NCBI GenBank assembly: GCA_964616985.1
Contig: CAZTVF010000078.1
Coordinates: 1 to 25,690 of the forward strand
Direction: 5' to 3'
DNA from: CAZTVF01 sp964616985
GTDB lineage: Bacteria > Planctomycetota > Phycisphaerae > SM23-33
Length of the DNA: 25,690 bases
In this document: positions 15,542 through 23,020 of the stretch, one piece after another
Layout of the letters: every line of letters starts with the position of its first letter
How positions within the stretch are numbered: the stretch's first letter is position 1
Program-made: the position numbers and the translations under genes
The notes under the pieces: model-generated
What the model was told of the DNA's origin: nothing
The model's database searches: none
Seen by the model: only the letters and a program-made list of their open reading frames with translations

Positions 15542-16591
15542 CTAACCGATCCGATACCGATCGGCGTCCAGCGTGATGTCGCCGTAGCGGCGGCGGTGGA
15601 ACAGCAGGTGGATCGAGTCGAGGTCGATGTAGTCGAACGCGCCGGTGCCGGCAGCGAGATAGATGCCCGCGGACAGGCCGACCATTGTCTCGGTCATGCA
15701 GCCGAGCATGAGCTTGAGGCCCGCGCGGCGGGCGAGGGTCAGGATCTCGTGCGACTCGGCGATGCCGCTCTTGGCGATCTTGATGTTCACGCCGTCGCCC
15801 AGGCCGTCATCGATCACGCGGCGGCAGTCGGCGGCCCAGAAGACCGTCTCGTCCAGCACGACCGGGATGCCCCCACGGCCGCGGACTTGCTTCATGCCGC
15901 GGAAATCGTCCTTGTGCAGCGGCTGCTCGAACAGTTCGATCGCGAGCTTCTCCCGCTCGATACGGCGGAGCATCTGCGTGTAGGTGGCCGCGGTGTAGCC
16001 CTGGTTGCCGTCGAGCCGGATCGTGAAAGCCGGCAAGTGCTGCCGCAACGTATGATCGATGCTGCGGACGAGGGCCGTGTCAGCATCGACGTCGCCGCTG
16101 ACCTTGACCTTGTAGGTGGTGAAGCCCGAGCGGATCGCCGTCGCCAGCCAGGTGTGCATCGCGGCGGGGTCGGGGATGAAGGGGATGGTGATGTCGGTCA
16201 CGATCTCATCGCGCCGAGCGCCCCAGTGGCGATGCTCGGAGACGTTCGCCTCGGCGAGGCTTGCGCGGAACAGCGCCACCTCCAGCCCGGACATCGTCAT
16301 GTGGAAATCGGCGTGGCGGCTGCGAAACGCCTGCATTCGCGAGGGGTAGGCGCCGATGGGCGTTCCGATGAGTTCGGCCGCACACTGGCGGATGATCCGC
16401 TTGATCGCATCGACGGTCTCGTGCTTGAGGACGAAGCTGGTGGGGACCTCGCCGACGGCGGCGGCGCCGCTGGCGAGGGTCACCGTCACCAGGACGCTCG
16501 TGGCCGCCTTCTTTTGCCCCAGCGAGGTGGCGAACAGCATCCGCATCGGGCGGACGGTCGTGGCGAGGCGAATGCTCTGTATCTTGGTCAT
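15542..16591 (-). CDS. Dipeptide epimerase (L-Ala-D/L-Glu epimerase type, enolase superfamily)
   Basis: This protein has 349 residues from ATG 16591 (AAAGGA upstream). An open frame continues to 16786 but would translate the palindromic element and is rejected. Enolase-superfamily residues are in place: the K-x-K pair K161/K163 (TYKVKVSGD), metal ligands D194 (RLDGNQGY), E222 (ELFEQPL) and D247 (VVLDETV), and the second catalytic lysine K271 (NIKIAKSG). The D-x-D motif (YIDLDS, D323/D325) that holds the substrate amino group in dipeptide epimerases is present. The expected reaction is conversion of L-Ala-D-Glu to L-Ala-L-Glu so that ordinary peptidases can use it. It lies between an NlpC/P60 endopeptidase gene that would release this dipeptide and a permease gene. 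It is probably cytoplasmic. Confidence 0.92.
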   Translation of the reverse strand: MTKIQSIRLATTVRPMRMLFATSLGQKKAATSVLVTVTLASGAAAVGEVPTSFVLKHETVDAIKRIIRQCAAELIGTPIGAYPSRMQAFRSRHADFHMTMSGLEVALFRASLAEANVSEHRHWGARRDEIVTDITIPFIPDPAAMHTWLATAIRSGFTTYKVKVSGDVDADTALVRSIDHTLRQHLPAFTIRLDGNQGYTAATYTQMLRRIEREKLAIELFEQPLHKDDFRGMKQVRGRGGIPVVLDETVFWAADCRRVIDDGLGDGVNIKIAKSGIAESHEILTLARRAGLKLMLGCMTETMVGLSAGIYLAAGTGAFDYIDLDSIHLLFHRRRYGDITLDADRYRIG

Positions 16592-16617
16592 CGTCGCAAT
16601 CCTTTGCGCTATCGCAG

Positions 16618-16755
16618 GGTGCCATGCGTATACGCGAGGTGCCATGCTTTTAGGCCCGAAGGGCCAAAAGCATGTTCTCCTCACCCGGTAAACATGCTTT
16701 TGGCCTGCCTTCGGCAGACCTAAAAGCATGGCACCCGGAGGGGCGCATGGCACCC
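16618..16755. repeat. Nested palindromic repeat element inside the salvage operon
   Basis: Three levels of inverted repeat share one centre region. The outer arms are GGGTGCCATGCG (16618-16629) and CGCATGGCACCC (16744-16755), a perfect 12-bp match. The middle arms are GGTGCCATGCTTTTAGG (16638-16654) and its exact complement at 16719-16735. Inside lie two separate hairpins, 16643-16674 (GGCCC-GAA-GGGCC tip) and 16693-16730 (CTGCC-TTC-GGCAG tip), both built on CATGCTTTT/AAAAGCATG. It fills most of the 191 bp between the NlpC/P60 stop and the epimerase start. In RNA it can fold as one long arm or two short hairpins, so it could affect message stability or read-through. Confidence 0.9.
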
Positions 16756-16782
16756 GGGTCGCACCCGGAACTCGAACCCGGG

Positions 16783-18159
16783 TCACTTCTTCTCGTCGCT
16801 CGGGGCGTCCAGCTTGAGTATCGTCATTCCATCGATGCGTTCGCGGACGTCGCCCTTGCCGGGCATGAGGTCGGTTCGCTCAATGCCGGGCTGAAGCGTG
16901 GTGATGACGCAGCGGCCGATCACGTAGCGGCCTTCCTTGCCGGCGGCGTCGCGGGTGGCCAGGCCCCAGAAGTTGTGCAGGATGATCGCCCGCCCGTTCC
17001 GCTGGCCGAGGTACAGCATGATGTGGCCGGGGTAATGGATCAGCGTCCGCCAGGGCAGGGCCTTTTCCAGGATGAGCTTTTCCTTCTGCTCGCCCGTCAG
17101 CTTCTCGAAGGGGATCCACTCGCCCGCCTTCGCCTGCGCGCCCGAGTTCCGCGGCATCCAGACGCCAAACGGTGTGAACAGATCCCGCAGCGTCGACGAG
17201 CAGTCGCGCTGTTCATACATCCCGCCCCAGCCATACGGCTGGCCGAGCCGGTCAGGCCGGTTCCAGATGAAGGCATTCGCTACAGCGGAGATGCTGTCCT
17301 CCGTCAGGTCCCAAGGCTTGCGGCCGACGAGGCGGGTTTCCGGTCGCGGCCCTTTGGCGATGCGGGCTTGGCGTCCCTCGTCCGCGATCGGGATGAGGAT
17401 ATCGTTGCCATCCTGGGGCAATAGGCTCCCCACATGGGCCGTGAACCTGAAGATGCCATTGGCGTCATTGATCCCGATACCATCGACGCCGATTGCCAGA
17501 AGCGGGCGGATGCGCCAGGTGCGCACGAACGATTCATCGACAAACGCAAGGTCTCGGGCTTTGACCCAACCGGACGCGAAACCACACTGCGCCCACAGCC
17601 ACTGTCCATCGGCGGCCTCTGCTCCGATGAGAAGAGGCGTGGCTGCCCATAAGGCCGACTCCTGAAGCGTATCAAAAGGCCAGCCACCACCGGCCTTTTC
17701 AAAGCTGTCAAATCGTGGCCGATCCGTCGGTAGTATGCGGAGGTCGGTGTTGTGAATGGTGATGGCGCGGCGAGGCACCATGGCCATGGAGATACGTGAA
17801 AGGTCCTCGTACCATCGGGCCGAATGCAACTGCATATTCTCGCCGAACCCGGGATTGGCCGCGAAGGTCGCGAAGGGCTTTAGAATCTCCTCCTTGCTGC
17901 TGTCGAGGGCGGCAACGTCCCACGGGCGGAAGAAGTGCGAGTTGAAGTCCGCATCGAGCTTGGCCGCCGTCTCATTCGAGATGAAAGCGACGTCTCTGGA
18001 CTTTGTCACGTACATGTACGGAATCTGCCGCAGGGTCTCCAGATCGCGGATGGTATTGATGCCGGAGGGGGCGGTGGTCGCCGTGTTGGCCTCGGCGCGG
18101 CGGCGGTCGTTGCAGCCGGCGGCGATCAGCAAGCACAGGAGCATCATCGCGATCTTCAT
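16783..18159 (-). CDS. NlpC/P60 lipoprotein endopeptidase with SH3 domains
   Basis: This protein has 458 residues. Residues 1-16 are a lipoprotein signal (MKIAMMLLCLLIAAGC, lipid anchor on C16). The order fits the NlpC/P60 subgroup with an N-terminal stabilising domain (about 40-115), two SH3-like domains (about 120-205 and 210-275) and a catalytic C40 domain (about 285-430). The catalytic cysteine is C320 in GWGGMYEQRDCSST, the histidine H379 in YPGHIMLYLG and the third polar residue H395 in ILHNFWG. Such enzymes cut the D-Glu-meso-diaminopimelate bond of cell-wall stem peptides, releasing L-Ala-D-Glu. The neighbouring epimerase and permease fit that product. The protein is predicted to face the periplasm from a membrane anchor. 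No strong ribosome-binding site precedes the ATG. Confidence 0.92.
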   Translation of the reverse strand: MKIAMMLLCLLIAAGCNDRRRAEANTATTAPSGINTIRDLETLRQIPYMYVTKSRDVAFISNETAAKLDADFNSHFFRPWDVAALDSSKEEILKPFATFAANPGFGENMQLHSARWYEDLSRISMAMVPRRAITIHNTDLRILPTDRPRFDSFEKAGGGWPFDTLQESALWAATPLLIGAEAADGQWLWAQCGFASGWVKARDLAFVDESFVRTWRIRPLLAIGVDGIGINDANGIFRFTAHVGSLLPQDGNDILIPIADEGRQARIAKGPRPETRLVGRKPWDLTEDSISAVANAFIWNRPDRLGQPYGWGGMYEQRDCSSTLRDLFTPFGVWMPRNSGAQAKAGEWIPFEKLTGEQKEKLILEKALPWRTLIHYPGHIMLYLGQRNGRAIILHNFWGLATRDAAGKEGRYVIGRCVITTLQPGIERTDLMPGKGDVRERIDGMTILKLDAPSDEKK

Positions 18160-18202
18160 GCCCAGAGTTTATTGAGCGGTGGGCGCGCGTGCAATGCACT
18201 TA

Positions 18203-18332
18203 TGGAGTGCGGCGGCGGTTCGACAAGCTCACCGCAGGCAACGACGCCGCTTTCATATGCAGCCAAGATGCGAGATGAACTCACGAGTCGCGGCCGCGAG
18301 ATCCATAGCGGCGTCGTTGCCGCCGCACTCCA
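18203..18332. repeat. 26-bp inverted repeat with one arm split by a 23-nt insert
   Basis: The right arm at 18307-18332 is continuous. Its exact complement appears on the left as two blocks, 18203-18215 (TGGAGTGCGGCGG) and 18239-18251 (CAACGACGCCGCT), separated by 23 nt (18216-18238) containing GGTTCGACAAGCTCACC. Removing the 23 nt restores a perfect 26-bp arm. A 55-nt spacer separates the arms. It lies in the 187-bp gap between the FeoB-associated gene stop and the NlpC/P60 start. A possible weak promoter for the NlpC/P60 gene overlaps the gap's left end. Confidence 0.9.
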
Positions 18333-18346
18333 GAGGGTGGCCGGCG

Positions 18347-18523
18347 TTACTTCGGTTCGTTGTCCTGCTCGGCGGCGGAGGTGCATTGCGAGCGGGAGGA
18401 ACATTTCTTGGGGTCGCGGCCGCACATGCAGCGGGCGATCTTGAAGGTGCGATATAGCATGATCGCCAAACCCACAGCGGCGGCGGCGATGACCAGGCCG
18501 ATGATGATGTATTGATATTGCAT
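18347..18523 (-). CDS. FeoB-associated Cys-rich membrane protein
   Basis: This protein has 58 residues from ATG 18523 with GGAG 8 bases upstream. A longer frame back to 18652 would overlap feoB and is rejected. It has an N-terminal membrane helix (YIIIGLVIAAAAVGLAIMLY, about residues 5-24) and a cytoplasmic tail with four cysteines (C31, C33, C40, C47) in RCMCGRDPKKCSSRSQC. Small proteins of this shape are commonly encoded right after feoB and are thought to help FeoB-mediated iron transport, perhaps through metal binding. It starts 32 bases after the feoB stop. Identification rests on size, topology, cysteines and position. Confidence 0.85.
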   Translation of the reverse strand: MQYQYIIIGLVIAAAAVGLAIMLYRTFKIARCMCGRDPKKCSSRSQCTSAAEQDNEPK

Positions 18524-18555
18524 TAGGTTGTCTCCGAGATAGCGCCCAACTCCAA

Positions 18556-20880
18556 TCATCCTACGATCAATCGCCCGACCTGGTAGAAGGCGGCGGTCAC
18601 GAGCCAGGCCAGCACGGTCAGGTACGTCCATTGCAGGGCGGCCCATTTCCACGAGCCACTCTCGCGGACGGTGGCGGCCAGCGTTGCGGCGCAGGGAGAG
18701 GCGATCAGCATGAACAGCATCATCGCCAAGCCCTGCAGCGGGGTGTAGTCGGCCGACAGGCGGGCAGCCAGCGTGGTCGTGCCGCCCTCCTCGTGCTCAG
18801 GGACGGCGTAGATCACCCCCATCTGGCTGATGAAGGCCTCCTTCGCCGGGAAGGAGCCCAGCACGGCCGTCGAGAACTTCCAATCGAACCCGCACGGCGC
18901 CAGTACCGGGGCGATGAAATGCCCCAACCGCCCGACCGCTGAGTGCGCCAACTCCTCGCGATGCTGCTCGAGGTCCAGGGCGTGGATGCGATCCCGGGCG
19001 GCCCGCGCGTCGGTCGCCGGCAGCGTGGTGGCCGCAGGCTGCGAGGCGGCGGCGTCGAGGCCGGCGACGGGCCCGGCGAGGCGGTCGGCGACGGCGGCCT
19101 GCAGCGGCGCGCTGTCGGCCTGGGTGGCCAGCGAGCGCTGCGCGTCGTACCACGCGGCCCGCTCGGGCGGCAGCTGCGGCCAGGTCTTCAGGGCCCACAG
19201 GATGATGACGATGGCGAGGATGATCGTGCCCGCCTTCTGCACATACAGCCACGCCCGCTCCCACATGTGGACCATCAGGCCCTTGAGGGGCGGCATGCGG
19301 TAGGGGGGCAGTTCCATGACGAAGGGGGTGGCCTCGCCGCGGAAGATCGTGCCGCGGATGATTCGCGTGCAGACGACGGCGATCGCGATGCCCGTGGCGT
19401 AGAGGCTAAAGAGGATCAGGGCCTGGTTCGTGACGGCCAGCAGGTAGGTTGGGCTGCCGTCGGCGCCCGTGCCGGTGGGCCAGAGGCCCAGGACCACCTT
19501 GGGCGGCACGAACGCGCCGAGCATCAGCACGTACACGGGTAGGCGGGCACCGCAGCTCATCAGCGGCAGCACCATCATGGTCGTGAGGCGGTCGCGGCGG
19601 GTCTCGAGGATCCGCGTGGCCAGGATCGCCGGCACGGTGCAGCCAAAGCCGATCAGCATGGGGATGAAGCTCTTGCCGTGCAGTCCCATGCGGTGCATCA
19701 TGCGGTCCATGACGAATGCACCGCGGGCCATATAGCCGGAGTCTTCGAGGATCGCGATGGCCAGGTACAGCAGCAGCACCAGCGGCATGAAGGTGAGGAC
19801 CGCGCCCACGCCCTGGATGATGCCGTCGATGGCCAGGCTGCGGAGCAGTACCATGAACGTCGCCGGCCAGACGCCGCCAACCCAGTCGGCGAGGCGTTCC
19901 TTGGCGGCGTCCAGGGCCTGCACCATCGGGTTGCCCAGCGTGAAGGTGAGCTGGAAGACCAGGTACATCATCGCCGCCAGCACCGGCAGGGCGAGGAAGC
20001 GGTTGAGCAGCACGCCGTCGATGCGGTCGCTGGTCTCGTGGCGGCGCTCGACCACGCGGGACACGGCCTCCTGGCAGGCGCCGGAGATGAACCCGTACCG
20101 CCGCTCGGCCAGGATGATCTCGCAGGAGTCGCCGCAGACGCTCTCGATGTGCTTGCGGAGGCGGGCGGCGAGGTCGACGGCGGCGTCGGCGCCCGCCCCG
20201 ACCTGGCGGCGAAGCTGCTGGGGCGCCAGCGGGTCGTTCTCCAGCAGCTTCAGCGCGATCCAGCGGGAGTGGTCGGTGATGCCGCAGTGCTCGCGCAGGA
20301 ACTGCACCAGCTGGCGGACGTGGGGCTCGATCTCGCTGCCGTAGTCCGGCCGCCTCTGCCGCGCCACCGCGGCCTCGGGGCCACCGGCCACCTCCAGGCA
20401 CGTGTCGAGCAGTTTGCTCAGGCCCGCGCGTTTGTGGCCGATCGTTCGGACGATCGGCACGCCCAGCAGTTCGTTGAGCTTGTGCGTGTTGATGCGGAAG
20501 CCCCGGGCGGCGGCAAGGTCGTCCATGTTGAACGCCAGCACCAGCGGCACGCCCAGTTCCAGCAGCTGCGTGGAGAGGTAGAGATTCCGCTCGAGGTTGG
20601 AGGAATCGACGATGTCCACCACCACGCTGGGCCGTTCGTCGAGGATGAAGTTCCTGGCGACGATTTCTTCGGTGCTGTAGGGCGTGAGGCTGTAGGTGCC
20701 CGGCAGGTCCACCAGCAGCATGTGCGAGCCCGCGTGATCGACCTCGCCCTCCTTCTTCTCCACCGTCACGCCGGGATAGTTGCCCACGTGCTGGCGTTCG
20801 CCGGTGATGGCGTTGAAGATCGTGGTCTTGCCCGAGTTAGGGTTGCCTGCGACGGCGAGTGTTATGTTATGAATGTCCAT
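18556..20880 (-). CDS. feoB: Ferrous iron transporter FeoB
   Basis: This protein has 774 residues from ATG 20880; a TTG-started extension to 20964 adds 28 residues with no family resemblance. The N-terminal G domain has G1 GNPNSGKT (12-19), the NYPGVTVEKKEG switch region (34-45), G3 DLPGTYS (58-64) and G4 NMDD (118-121). A helical linker follows, then the membrane core with paired Gate motifs (including IGFGCTVPAILATRILE and the C-terminal FPAKEAFISQMGVIYAV). An Ala-rich extracytoplasmic segment of about 75 residues (from LPPERAAWYDAQ to ELAHSAVG) sits before the last helices and looks longer than usual. It imports Fe2+ across the inner membrane, powered or gated by GTP hydrolysis. It lies downstream of feoA (90 bp gap) under the DtxR-type regulator. 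Confidence 0.97.
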   Translation of the reverse strand: MDIHNITLAVAGNPNSGKTTIFNAITGERQHVGNYPGVTVEKKEGEVDHAGSHMLLVDLPGTYSLTPYSTEEIVARNFILDERPSVVVDIVDSSNLERNLYLSTQLLELGVPLVLAFNMDDLAAARGFRINTHKLNELLGVPIVRTIGHKRAGLSKLLDTCLEVAGGPEAAVARQRRPDYGSEIEPHVRQLVQFLREHCGITDHSRWIALKLLENDPLAPQQLRRQVGAGADAAVDLAARLRKHIESVCGDSCEIILAERRYGFISGACQEAVSRVVERRHETSDRIDGVLLNRFLALPVLAAMMYLVFQLTFTLGNPMVQALDAAKERLADWVGGVWPATFMVLLRSLAIDGIIQGVGAVLTFMPLVLLLYLAIAILEDSGYMARGAFVMDRMMHRMGLHGKSFIPMLIGFGCTVPAILATRILETRRDRLTTMMVLPLMSCGARLPVYVLMLGAFVPPKVVLGLWPTGTGADGSPTYLLAVTNQALILFSLYATGIAIAVVCTRIIRGTIFRGEATPFVMELPPYRMPPLKGLMVHMWERAWLYVQKAGTIILAIVIILWALKTWPQLPPERAAWYDAQRSLATQADSAPLQAAVADRLAGPVAGLDAAASQPAATTLPATDARAARDRIHALDLEQHREELAHSAVGRLGHFIAPVLAPCGFDWKFSTAVLGSFPAKEAFISQMGVIYAVPEHEEGGTTTLAARLSADYTPLQGLAMMLFMLIASPCAATLAATVRESGSWKWAALQWTYLTVLAWLVTAAFYQVGRLIVG

Positions 20881-20970
20881 GTGACTTTCGATCTCTTCGA
20901 TGCTGGCGGCCTTCCCGTGCCGCCAGGTCTGCGGCGGCGGACCTGTGAAGGTCGCCGTCCTCAAGTAATG

Positions 20971-21249
20971 TCAGACCGGCCGCACGAGGACCTTGTCCAT
21001 CATGCCCTGGCCCAGCACGAGGCGGGTGTCCTTGACGGCGACGATCATGGGCCCGGGGCGGCCCTTGGACAGAATCGTAAAGTGGATGCCGGGGGTCAGG
21101 CCCATCTCGGCCAGTCGGTGCTGGAAGGCCCGGCCTCCCTCGATGCGGAGCAGCGCGACCTGCTGCCCGACCTTGGCGCGGGCCAGGGCGATGGAGGCGG
21201 CGATGGCGGTCTTGAGTTCAGCGGGCTTGGCGGCGTTCGTGTGCGGCAT
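20971..21249 (-). CDS. feoA: FeoA family SH3-like iron transport protein
   Basis: This protein has 92 residues with AAGGA upstream of the ATG. The FeoA pattern is clear: GQQVALLRIEGGRAFQHRLA, EMGLTPGIHFTILSKGRPGP, MIVAVKDTRLVLGQGMMDKV (about residues 28-87). It has an N-terminal extension of about 20 residues, rich in Ala, compared with the shortest FeoA proteins. It is a cytoplasmic partner that modulates FeoB. The gene starts 36 bases after the regulator stop, so regulator, feoA, feoB and the small Cys-rich gene read as one operon. Confidence 0.93.
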   Translation of the reverse strand: MPHTNAAKPAELKTAIAASIALARAKVGQQVALLRIEGGRAFQHRLAEMGLTPGIHFTILSKGRPGPMIVAVKDTRLVLGQGMMDKVLVRPV

Positions 21250-21285
21250 AGCGGTTCGGTCCTTGTGGGGCAGGCGTACCTGTCC

Positions 21286-21759
21286 TTACTGCGGCGAAAG
21301 TGCATCGGTCTGCGGTGCGGTCGCGGCGGCGGCCAACTCGTGCAGCCAGCCCTGCGCGGCCTGTGGCGAATTCTGAATATAGGCGGCGAACTGGCGGAAA
21401 CGTTCGAGGACCTCGGCGTCCACGGCGTGCTCCATGCGGCAGGCGTTGGCCTCGGCGACGTCCTCTCCCAGGCCAAGCACGTCCGTCAGGAAGGCCTGCA
21501 GCACGCGGTGACGCGAGCTGATCTCCTCGGCCGCCTGCTCGCCGCTGTCGGTGAGGGTGATGAACTGGTAGGGGTCGTAGTTGACCAGCCGTCGGCGGGA
21601 GAGGGCCTTCAGTGCCGTCGAGACCGACGGCATGCCCACGCCGAGGGCCTTGGCGATGTCCCGCACCCGCGCAACCCGCCCCTTGCGCACGAGCACCAGG
21701 ATGGCCTCGAGATAGTCTTCCTGTGACGAACTAAGATGTTTCTTCATGGCATCGTCCAC
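21286..21759 (-). CDS. DtxR-family metal-dependent repressor (iron-type), lacks SH3 domain
   Basis: This protein has 157 residues if started at GTG 21759, which has AAGGAG 6 bases upstream; ATG 21747 is an alternative but is too far from that site. A winged helix-turn-helix (VRDIAKALGVGMPSVSTALK, about residues 32-51, then RRRLVNYDPYQFITLTDSG) precedes the dimerisation and metal domain. Aligned by eye with DtxR, the ligands are D15 (SQEDYLE, Met in DtxR, Asp in MntR), H84, C107, E110 and H111 (ACRMEH, Cys as in DtxR). The C-terminal SH3 domain of DtxR/IdeR is absent, as in MntR. With metal bound it should repress its operon; the feo genes downstream argue for Fe2+ sensing. Confidence is high in family, moderate in metal. 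Confidence 0.92.
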   Translation of the reverse strand: MDDAMKKHLSSSQEDYLEAILVLVRKGRVARVRDIAKALGVGMPSVSTALKALSRRRLVNYDPYQFITLTDSGEQAAEEISSRHRVLQAFLTDVLGLGEDVAEANACRMEHAVDAEVLERFRQFAAYIQNSPQAAQGWLHELAAAATAPQTDALSPQ

Positions 21760-21790
21760 TGGCGACTCCTTAACTACCTTCAGAGTATGA

Positions 21791-21826
21791 CATAATAGCC
21801 TGTTGTTTGAAAGCACAAACATTATG
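21791..21826 (-). promoter_or_regulatory. Promoter and candidate operator of the feo operon
   Basis: On the minus strand TTTGTG (complement of 21814-21819), 16 bases, then TATTAT (complement of 21792-21797) form a plausible promoter. The dyad TGTTTG-6-CAAACA (21804-21821) overlaps the -35 and spacer, and CATAAT (21791-21796) faces ATTATG (21821-21826). The zone is AT-rich compared with its surroundings. Either dyad could bind the DtxR-type repressor. The pattern does not match the classic DtxR box closely. Confidence 0.45.
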
Positions 21827-21986
21827 TTTTGCAGCGAAATGTATTGTGCTGATACAACTCGCGATACTCCGGGATGTCGGGCATCAAGCAGTAGACAGTA
21901 TGGATGCGGTCCCCATATCATCCACGCCCTTCGCGGCCTTCCGCGGTTTGCTGCTTACCGGTTACTGCTTCGGCGATATTGAGGTC

Positions 21987-22015
21987 TTGTCATGTGCGGG
22001 GCGGGCGGGTAGCAT
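21987..22015 (+). promoter_or_regulatory. Sigma-70-type promoter for the GH130 gene
   Basis: TTGTCA (21987-21992), 17 bases, TAGCAT (22010-22015). The predicted start is near 22022, giving a leader of about 30 bases that includes AAAGGA before ATG 22052. The region between this and the feo promoter (21827-21986) holds CAGTA-type fragments and no gene. Confidence 0.5.
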
Positions 22016-22051
22016 TCCCGCTGCCTAAGGGCATATCAGAAAGGACCACTC

Positions 22052-22966
22052 ATGAACGGTGCACCCGTCATTCGCGCCAAGGAAAACCCCATCATCACCC
22101 CGGCCTCGATGCCGATCGAGTGCTCGGCCGTGTTCAATGCCGGCGCGGTCCGCTTCAACGGCAAGTACCTGCTGCTGCTTCGCGTCGAGGACTTCCGCCG
22201 CCAGGTCGATTTCCACGTGGCCACGTCGGATGACGGCGTGCACTTCGACGTCAACCCCAAGCCCATCAACTATCCGCTGCGCGACATCGAGAAGAAGTAC
22301 AACGCCCTGCGTTTCGACATGCGGATCACGCCGCTGGAGGGCTGGTACTACGTCTGCCACGCGGTGTGGATGACCGGCCTGGGCTGCACCATCGGCATGG
22401 GGCGAACGAAGGACTTCGTCAACTTCGAGGCGATCTACGGATCGGTGCCGTCGAACCGCAACGCGATGCTCTTCCCCGAGAAGATCGGCGGGCGGTACTG
22501 CCGCCTGGAGCGCCCCATGGAGGCCGACGGCAGCGGCAGGATCTGGGCCAGCTGGTCGCCCGACCTTCGCTACTGGGGCGACTCGGCCCCGCTGGACATC
22601 GGCACGACCGTGTGGAACTGGCGCAAGACCGGCCCCGGCTGCGTGCCCATCAAGACCGACAAGGGCTGGCTGGAGATCTACCACGCGACGGCAAAGACGT
22701 GCTCGACGGAGAATTATTACCTGGGCCTGCTGCTGCTGGATCTGAACGATCCCAGCAAGGTGATCGCCTCGTGCAAGAAGTTCATCCTGCAGCCCGAAGA
22801 GGTGTATGAGTGCGTCGGGCAGGTGCCCAACGTGGTCTTCACCTGCGGCGCGATCGAGACCGACGACGGCAAGCTGAACCTCTACTATGCCGGGGCCGAC
22901 ACCCGCATGTGCCTCGCCCGCACCAGCGTGCCCGAACTGCTCGATTTCTGCGTCAAGAATGCCTAG
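22052..22966 (+). CDS. GH130 family beta-mannoside phosphorylase / glycosidase
   Basis: This protein has 304 residues. GH130 features are visible in order: NPIITP (12-17), VFNAGAVRFNGKYLLLLRVE (27-46), ATSDDGVHF (57-65), FDMRIT (88-93) holding the expected catalytic aspartate D89, RNAMLFPEKIGGRY (136-149), GPGCVPIKTDKGWLEIYH (194-211), LLLLDLNDPSKVI (226-238), PEEVYECVGQVPNVVF (248-263) and LYYAGADTRMCLA (277-289). Family enzymes phosphorolyse beta-mannosyl linkages (for example mannosyl-glucose or mannobiose) to mannose 1-phosphate; some members hydrolyse instead. There is no signal peptide, so it is cytoplasmic. No mannoside transporter or epimerase lies beside it, so the exact substrate cannot be inferred here. 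It appears to be a single-gene transcript, ending at the hairpin at 23021. Confidence 0.9.
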   Translation: MNGAPVIRAKENPIITPASMPIECSAVFNAGAVRFNGKYLLLLRVEDFRRQVDFHVATSDDGVHFDVNPKPINYPLRDIEKKYNALRFDMRITPLEGWYYVCHAVWMTGLGCTIGMGRTKDFVNFEAIYGSVPSNRNAMLFPEKIGGRYCRLERPMEADGSGRIWASWSPDLRYWGDSAPLDIGTTVWNWRKTGPGCVPIKTDKGWLEIYHATAKTCSTENYYLGLLLLDLNDPSKVIASCKKFILQPEEVYECVGQVPNVVFTCGAIETDDGKLNLYYAGADTRMCLARTSVPELLDFCVKNA

Positions 22967-22973
22967 CGGAGAT

Positions 22974-23018
22974 TACCAGTAAACAGTAGGGCAAAGCAGT
23001 AGTCATCAAAGCAGTAAT
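22974..23018. repeat. CAGTA-type degenerate direct repeat
   Basis: CCAGTAAACAGTAGG, then GCAAAGCAGTAGTCATC, then AAAGCAGTAATCAGG give four CAGTA words within about 45 bp right after the GH130 stop. Related words occur on the other side of the gene: AAGCAGTAGACAGTA near 21888-21902, and TTACTGCTT (inverse of AAGCAGTAA) near 21962-21970. Similar tracts recur between genes in other bacteria, from memory. Confidence 0.6.
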
Positions 23019-23020
23019 CA

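Noticed and set aside
14267..16723. 818-codon plus-strand frame opposite the DUF819 and epimerase genes
   Set aside because: It is antisense to two well-supported genes and its translation is His/Arg/Gln-rich low complexity. It also begins within an intergenic repeat.
16592..16786. N-terminal extension of the epimerase
   Set aside because: It would translate the nested palindrome; the family N-terminus begins at ATG 16591.
20881..20964. TTG-started 28-residue extension of FeoB
   Set aside because: The extra residues do not resemble the family, and the normal FeoB N-terminus begins at ATG 20880.
19678..21726. 682-codon plus-strand frame opposite feoB, feoA and the regulator
   Set aside because: It runs across three real genes on the other strand and shows no domain.
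22315..22333. Apparent change of the GH130 catalytic motif to FDMRIT
   Set aside because: As far as I recall, mannosyl-glucose phosphorylases of GH130 also have D-M-R at this place, so it is not a lost active site.
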